Part shown: positions 1 to 3,562 of the stretch, piece after piece
Position numbering within the stretch: the first letter of the stretch is position 1
Layout: every line of letters starts with the position of its first letter
Assembly: GCA_021647345.1 (NCBI GenBank)
Contig: JAKIUX010000069.1
Coordinates: 1 to 6,112, forward strand
Source: Hydrogenimonas sp.
Lineage (GTDB): Bacteria > Campylobacterota > Campylobacteria > Campylobacterales > Hydrogenimonadaceae
Direction: 5' to 3'
DNA: 6,112 nt
Notes under the pieces: generated by a model
What the model saw: only the letters and a program-made list of their open reading frames with translations
What the model was told of the DNA's origin: nothing
Databases searched by the model: none
Position numbers and translations under genes: made by a program

Positions 1-751
1 CTTGGATATGAACTTGTAAGCGGAAAGAAAAGAGAGTGGCGTATAGAGGCGTGGTGTGAATTTAAAAAGAGAAACCAAAACGCACTCCTTTACTGCTTTA
101 GGGGAGGTCAGAGATCAGAAATTGCTCAGAAGTGGATGAGGGAGGCTGGATGCGAAGTGTCTCGTCTAAGGGGCGGCTACAAAGCTTTTAGACGATACTT
201 GATAGATGAGACGGAGCACATATGCTCAAGGCTGGAGCCTCTGATTCTTGGCGGCAGAACCGGTTCCGGAAAGACGCTTCTGCTTTCTAAAATCAAAAAG
301 TCACTCGATCTTGAAGCTCTTGCCAACCATAGAGGCTCCGCTTTCGGCCGCAGACTCTCTCCGCAGCCGACTCAGATCTTTTTCGAAAATGCTCTTACGT
401 ACGATCTGATCTCTTTGACCCAAGATGGTGAGTTTACTCTGGTTATGGAGGATGAGGGAAGAAATATTAGGAAGGCTCTATCTCCACGAACCTCTACTTG
501 AGCATATGCAGAGCGCTCCACTTGTCATTTTAGAGATCTCTCTCGAAGAGAGAGTCGAGCTGATATTCATGGAGTATGAACTCTTCGGCTTTTATGCAGC
601 GGTGAGTGAGGCTGAGTTTTTCGCCGTAGCGAGCGAACGTTTTTTTCAACGCCCAAGCTCACTAAAAAAAGATTTTCCTGAAATATATAGAGAACTGATG
701 GAATTTTACAGGCTCGACACCGCTTCAATATTTTCTGACATAAATTTTTAA
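1..751 (+). pseudogene. mnmH: tRNA 2-selenouridine synthase MnmH/SelU, 5'-truncated by window edge and frameshifted
   Basis: MnmH replaces the 2-thio group of wobble U34 in tRNA-Lys, -Glu and -Gln with selenium, using selenophosphate from SelD. Frame 1 is open from base 1. It starts inside the rhodanese domain, whose active-site Cys (94-96) sits in YCFRGGQRS, followed by the RLRGGYKAFRRYL segment. The P-loop GGRTGSGKT is at 250-276, then the family hallmarks LANHRGSAFG, QIFFEN and EDEGR. Frame 1 then degenerates and stops at 501. The conserved continuation (GRLYLHEPLLEHMQSAPLVI, then LEISLEERVE) resumes in frame 2 and ends at TAA 749-751. One extra base between about 463 and 472 explains this (AAT-ATT-AGG read where N-I-G is expected). 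About 249 residues are visible. By comparison with the roughly 360-residue E. coli enzyme, about 65 N-terminal residues lie outside. I see no slippery heptamer, so this is either a real lesion or a sequence error. Family identity is secure; functionality is not. Confidence 0.9.
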
Positions 752-1857
752 TTTTTAGCTCTATTTTCACTCTCTTTATCTTTCTCCTTCAAAATCTTGT
801 CTAAAATCTCAAAGACCATATCGCTTCCTCTCTCCATCTCCTCAAAAGCCCTCTTTAGTACTTCAAAATCGAGCGGGTCAGATTTTATAAGCTCAAAAAC
901 TCCTTTCGTACCGTTGTGAACCGTTTTATGAGGAGTCTCCAAAGAGTGATAACTCTCGGTATTGCTGAAGTACTCTTTACCGTCTCCCTCTTCATACCAC
1001 TTGCCCAGACGGCAGTTGCGGTGGTCAACGAATTTGAACATCTCCTTTCTGTGCCCTACAGATAGATATGTATTTACCTTCCATATGACATGGTCCAGCT
1101 TAGCCAGAGACATAAAGTTACGGTCTGAAACGAATCTAAGGTTTTTGAAATTGTTTTTTACAAGGGCAATATCGGCTTCAAATTTTTCGTAGAAATCTCT
1201 TGTCTCTTCATTAGCTCCGGTTATCTCTCTTTGCATGTGATCAGCTTTTTCGGTCATGCTTCCGACATCCTGCTTCATCGTCTGCAGCGCTATATTTATC
1301 TCGCCTATCGCTTTGTCGGTTCTGTCCGCCAGTTTTCTAACCTCATCCGCAACAACGGCGAAGCCTCTGCCATGCTCTCCCGCTCTTGCAGCTTCGATTG
1401 CCGCATTGAGTGCAAGGAGGTTTGTCTGATCAGATATATCTTTTATAAGCCCCAATATCGACCCGACATCCTCCGCTCTTGTTGCGAGTCCTTCAGCTAC
1501 GGTGTTGGACTCTTCAGATAGAAGATGCAGACTTTGAAGAGTTTCGGTTATATTCAAAACAGATCCGGCTATCTTGTCCATCTCAGACATAATGGTTTGC
1601 GCCCGCGAGATTGTCTCTTTCGAAATAGATACATTTTCGGCTATATTTTTTTGAATATCCAAAAGCCCCTTTTTTAGCTGCTCATTTTCGTAAGTGAAGA
1701 GATCTTCGAAGCCATCTTTTTGAATACCTCTATCTTCGCATGCCGAAAGCATCTGTTTCAATCTTCTGTTCTCCTCTTCAAGCTCAGATACTCTCTCTTT
1801 TAGTTGCGACGATTCGTCTGCTCTTATATCCGGCTCTCTTTTTCCAAAAAGGCTCAT
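748..1857 (-). CDS. Soluble methyl-accepting chemotaxis protein with C-terminal CZB zinc-binding domain (TlpD-like)
   Basis: This 369-residue cytoplasmic chemoreceptor has no transmembrane segment or signal peptide. A short N-terminal coiled coil (about residues 15-40, [14 protein letters not shown]) leads into the signalling helices. The highly conserved hairpin tip that contacts CheA/CheW is at about 138-180 ([20 protein letters not shown], then [18 protein letters not shown]). The C-terminal chemoreceptor zinc-binding (CZB) domain spans about 250-325 and shows the 3His/1Cys ligand set: H256 in LDHVIWK, C282 in NCRLGKWY, and H310 and H314 in PHKTVH. The architecture and the MSLFGK start resemble Helicobacter TlpD, a cytosolic receptor linked to oxidant and metal sensing through CZB. 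The ligand here is inferred, not seen. The ATG at 1855-1857 is preceded by GGGAGAG about 4 bases upstream, which supports this start. The gene is convergent with mnmH and its stop overlaps the mnmH stop. No other che gene is visible. Upstream sigma-28-like boxes suggest control with the flagellar regulon. Confidence 0.93.
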   Translation of the reverse strand: MSLFGKREPDIRADESSQLKERVSELEEENRRLKQMLSACEDRGIQKDGFEDLFTYENEQLKKGLLDIQKNIAENVSISKETISRAQTIMSEMDKIAGSVLNITETLQSLHLLSEESNTVAEGLATRAEDVGSILGLIKDISDQTNLLALNAAIEAARAGEHGRGFAVVADEVRKLADRTDKAIGEINIALQTMKQDVGSMTEKADHMQREITGANEETRDFYEKFEADIALVKNNFKNLRFVSDRNFMSLAKLDHVIWKVNTYLSVGHRKEMFKFVDHRNCRLGKWYEEGDGKEYFSNTESYHSLETPHKTVHNGTKGVFELIKSDPLDFEVLKRAFEEMERGSDMVFEILDKILKEKDKESENRAKN

Positions 1858-1885
1858 GTTCTCTCCCGTTATAAATATAAATATT

Positions 1886-1919
1886 TAATCAGTTCTATTT
1901 TTATATTTTTTACTGATTA
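1886..1919. repeat. Inverted repeat with 8-bp arms in chemoreceptor upstream region
   Basis: The arms TAATCAGT (1886-1893) and ACTGATTA (1912-1919) are perfect reverse complements separated by an 18-base spacer made almost only of T and A. The repeat ends 29 bases before the chemoreceptor ATG. If the sigma-28-like promoter is used, it falls in the 5' leader and could form a weak hairpin. Alternatively it is a two-half-site protein-binding element around an AT-rich box. Confidence 0.5.
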
Positions 1920-1929
1920 TCTTTCTACT

Positions 1930-1955
1930 ATATCGGCTGAAAAAAAAGATATTTA
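1930..1955 (-). promoter_or_regulatory. Candidate sigma-28 (FliA) promoter for the chemoreceptor, proximal copy
   Basis: On the minus strand, TAAA (1952-1955) is followed 14 bases later by GCCGATAT (1930-1937). The flagellar sigma-28 consensus is TAAAGTTT-N11-GCCGATAA, that is TAAA-N15-GCCGAT. The -10 element therefore matches 7 of 8 positions and the spacing is one base short. Transcription would start near 1922 and give a leader of about 65 bases. A chemotaxis gene is a usual FliA target, which supports the call. The rest of the -35 element is poor. Confidence 0.5.
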
Positions 1956-1981
1956 ACATCGGTTTTTTCTAAAAATTTTTA
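1956..1981 (-). promoter_or_regulatory. Second, weaker sigma-28-like element, distal copy
   Basis: The same arrangement recurs 26 bases upstream: TAAA at 1978-1981, 14 bases, then ACCGATGT at 1956-1963. It keeps the CCGAT core and the identical TAAA-to-CCGAT spacing, but the first and last bases of the -10 are off consensus. It may be a tandem promoter, a decayed duplicate, or chance in AT-rich DNA. Confidence 0.3.
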
Positions 1982-2024
1982 ACTATTTTTCAAAACTAAT
2001 TTTTACTATCTATAAGAGAAGGCG

Positions 2025-2052
2025 TATCTTCTACTTCTTTTATCTATCTTCT
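2025..2052. repeat. Direct repeat TATCTTCT with 20-bp period
   Basis: TATCTTCT occurs at 2025-2032 and again at 2045-2052, so the copies lie on about the same face of the helix. A relaxed copy (TATCTTTCTACT) starts near 1918. The segment is strongly pyrimidine-rich. Direct repeats about two turns apart are typical of OmpR-type response regulator sites. Low complexity is an equally simple explanation. Confidence 0.3.
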
Positions 2053-2075
2053 GCTCAGAATAGGGGGTTATATTG

Positions 2076-2092
2076 GCTTTGTTTACCAAAGC
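2076..2092. promoter_or_regulatory. Candidate operator: inverted repeat upstream of the TATAAT box
   Basis: GCTTTG (2076-2081) and CAAAGC (2087-2092) form perfect 6-bp arms around TTTAC. The element is centred near 2084 and occupies the interval where a -35 contact would lie for the -10 box at 2098. That position suits a repressor, or an activator replacing a weak -35. Confidence 0.4.
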
Positions 2093-2097
2093 TGTTC

Positions 2098-2103
2098 TAT
2101 AAT
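2098..2103 (+). promoter_or_regulatory. Sigma-70 -10 box (TATAAT) for the beta-CASP nuclease gene
   Basis: This is a perfect TATAAT with an expected start near 2109-2111, leaving a leader of about 25 bases before the ATG at 2135. No good -35 is found at 16-18 bases. TTGGCT at 2073-2078 is the nearest but has a 19-base spacer. A missing -35 is normal for Campylobacterota promoters. Confidence 0.6.
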
Positions 2104-2134
2104 GACTTTAGAGAGTAAATAGAAAGGATTTTAG

Positions 2135-3529
2135 ATGGCTTACTTGAGATCTTACGGTGCCGCGGAGGTGGTTACAGGCTCTTGTCATGTGCTCTACCTC
2201 GACAGAGGACCTACTATAATGGTTGACTGCGGGATGTATCAAGGGAGTGTAGAGAAGAGAAATTTCAAACCTTTAGGATTCAACCCTAAAGATATTGACA
2301 TTCTTCTAATTACCCACGCTCATCTTGACCATGTGGGGCGTATACCCCTTCTTGTAAAAGAGGGGTTCAGAGGGAGAATATTCGCACTTAGATCTACAAT
2401 GGATTTGGCGGAAGTGGTACTTCTAGATAGTGCTAATCTTATGGAAGAGGAGTTTAGAACCCGCTTTAGAAAAGCTTTGAGAATAGGCAAAGAGAAGAGG
2501 GTGAGAAAACCGCTCTATACGGTTGACGATGTAAAGGCGGTTTTCGATATGCCGATTGAGTATGTAGAGTACGACAAAAGTGTAAATCTCGCAAAAGGGG
2601 TAAAAGCGAGGTTTAGGAGTGCGGGGCATATATTGGGCTCCGGTACGATCGAGGTGGAGTTCAAAGAGAAGGGTGTAGCTAAAAAGATAGTTTTCAGCGG
2701 CGACCTTGGAAACAGAAACGATATGGTGATGAAAGAACCGGCAGTTGTCAAGGAGGCGGATACTCTATTTATAGAGTCGACTTACGGCGACAGAAACCAC
2801 AAAGGCATAAGAGAGAGCGAGATTGAGTTTAAGCAAGTTATTACCGAGACACTTCTTGAGAAGGGGAGCGTTTTGATTCCATCTTTTGCCATAGAGCGTA
2901 CTCAAGAGATACTATGCATACTCAAAAAGATGTATGATAATAAAGAGCTTCCTGAATGCAAAATTTTTCTTGACTCTCCGATGGCTATACGCGCTACAAG
3001 ACTTTACGATCTCTACCATGAAGAGCTTAGCAAGTGCTGTAACGATTTTCTCAAAAGAGACGGCTCCATATTTGAGTTTCCTTACCTTCACTATACGCTA
3101 AAGCCGGAGGAGTCGAAAAAGATAAACGCCGAAGATAGCTGCATAATAATAGCTGGAAGCGGAATGTGTACCGGAGGAAGGATACTTCACCACTTTAAAC
3201 ATCGACTATGGAGCGACAAGAATGCTCTTTTGTTTGTGGGATACCAGGCAAAAGGGACTCTTGGAAGGCGCATTATAGAGGGAGCAAGAAGAATAAAAGT
3301 GTACCGTGAAGAGATCGCGGTGCGGGCTCATGTTCACACCATAAACGGCTTTTCCGCACACGCTGATCAAAATGGACTCATAGAGTGGATGGAGGGGTTT
3401 GAAAGAGTAGGCAAAGTCTGTTTGATTCACGGCGAGTATGACAAGCAGAAGGTTTTTAAGAAGGCGATTTTCAAAAGGATGGGAAAAAAGGCTCATATCG
3501 TCGCTCCCGGAGAGAAAATATTTGTATAA
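2135..3529 (+). CDS. Beta-CASP metallo-beta-lactamase fold ribonuclease (CPSF73/TTHA0252-like, COG1236 type)
   Basis: This 464-residue predicted zinc-dependent RNase is soluble and probably acts in RNA decay or processing in the cytoplasm. All lactamase motifs are visible: D31 in MVDCG, HAHLDH at 61-66, H165 in SAGHILGSG and D190 in FSGDLGN. The beta-CASP motifs follow: E214 in ESTYGD (motif A), H409 in NGFSAHAD (motif B) and H432 in LIHGE (motif C). IPSFAIERTQE, DSPMA and GSGMCTGGR are typical of the bacterial/archaeal CPSF73-like branch. There is no N-terminal KH domain and no RNase J C-terminal domain, so it is distinct from RNase J; the length is normal for the short bacterial forms. The start ATG is preceded by AAAGGA at 2123-2128 with good spacing, and the protein aligns with family N-termini from its first residues. 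The downstream ATPase gene starts 33 bases after the stop. The RNA target is unknown. Confidence 0.93.
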   Translation: MAYLRSYGAAEVVTGSCHVLYLDRGPTIMVDCGMYQGSVEKRNFKPLGFNPKDIDILLITHAHLDHVGRIPLLVKEGFRGRIFALRSTMDLAEVVLLDSANLMEEEFRTRFRKALRIGKEKRVRKPLYTVDDVKAVFDMPIEYVEYDKSVNLAKGVKARFRSAGHILGSGTIEVEFKEKGVAKKIVFSGDLGNRNDMVMKEPAVVKEADTLFIESTYGDRNHKGIRESEIEFKQVITETLLEKGSVLIPSFAIERTQEILCILKKMYDNKELPECKIFLDSPMAIRATRLYDLYHEELSKCCNDFLKRDGSIFEFPYLHYTLKPEESKKINAEDSCIIIAGSGMCTGGRILHHFKHRLWSDKNALLFVGYQAKGTLGRRIIEGARRIKVYREEIAVRAHVHTINGFSAHADQNGLIEWMEGFERVGKVCLIHGEYDKQKVFKKAIFKRMGKKAHIVAPGEKIFV

Positions 3530-3530
3530 C
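3525..3530 (+). promoter_or_regulatory. Possible -10 box (TATAAC) for the ATPase gene
   Basis: TATAAC overlaps the stop codon of the nuclease gene, directly after a TG. The expected start is near 3537, the first base of the palindrome below. No convincing -35 is present. It would give the ATPase its own promoter in addition to read-through. Confidence 0.3.
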
Positions 3531-3536
3531 CGGCTG

Positions 3537-3551
3537 TTAGAGTCACTCTAA
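3537..3551. promoter_or_regulatory. Candidate operator: perfect 15-bp palindrome before the ATPase gene
   Basis: TTAGAGT-C-ACTCTAA is a perfect two-fold symmetric site with 7-bp arms and a single central base. Its last base is the first of the AAGGAG Shine-Dalgarno (3551-3556) of the ATPase gene. A dimeric repressor bound here would block the start of transcription. As RNA it can form only a 5-bp stem next to the ribosome-binding site, with no T run, so it is not a terminator. The half-site TTAGAG recurs at 2108-2113, just after the TATAAT of the nuclease promoter. Confidence 0.5.
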
Positions 3552-3562
3552 AGGAGATTGCA

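Larger units (their letters stand above)
1858..2134. other. AT-rich divergent intergenic region
   Basis: These 277 bases separate the divergent chemoreceptor and beta-CASP nuclease genes. I see no credible coding region. T runs at 1963-1968, 1976-1980, 1986-1990 and 2000-2004 recur roughly every 10-14 bases. Campylobacterota sigma-70 promoters are known to use phased T-rich signals in place of a clear -35 box. Here a TATAAG at 2011-2016 follows the T runs and could be a further plus-strand -10. The individual promoter-like boxes and repeats are listed separately. Confidence 0.7.

Noticed and set aside
538..554. Perfect 7-bp hairpin CTCTCTC-GAA-GAGAGAG within the mnmH 3' half.
   Set aside because: It lies inside well-conserved coding sequence (EISLEERVE) and is explained by Ser/Leu/Glu/Arg codons. 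There is no T run, and it is about 70 bases downstream of the frameshift, too far to act as a recoding stimulator.
567..770. Minus-strand open frame of 67 codons.
   Set aside because: It is antisense to conserved mnmH sequence and overlaps the chemoreceptor end; it has no recognisable protein features.
721..790. Possible bidirectional terminator at the convergent gene junction, suggested by T/A runs.
   Set aside because: The T and A runs are not flanked by a stable GC-containing stem on either strand.
962..1521. Two plus-strand open frames (962-1192 and 1231-1521) antisense to the chemoreceptor.
   Set aside because: They are shadows of the conserved signalling and CZB regions; their translations are low-complexity and unlike any family.
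2423..2751. Minus-strand open frames within the beta-CASP gene, and a further one at 3206-3496.
   Set aside because: They are fully antisense to conserved catalytic motifs and lack ribosome-binding sites of note.
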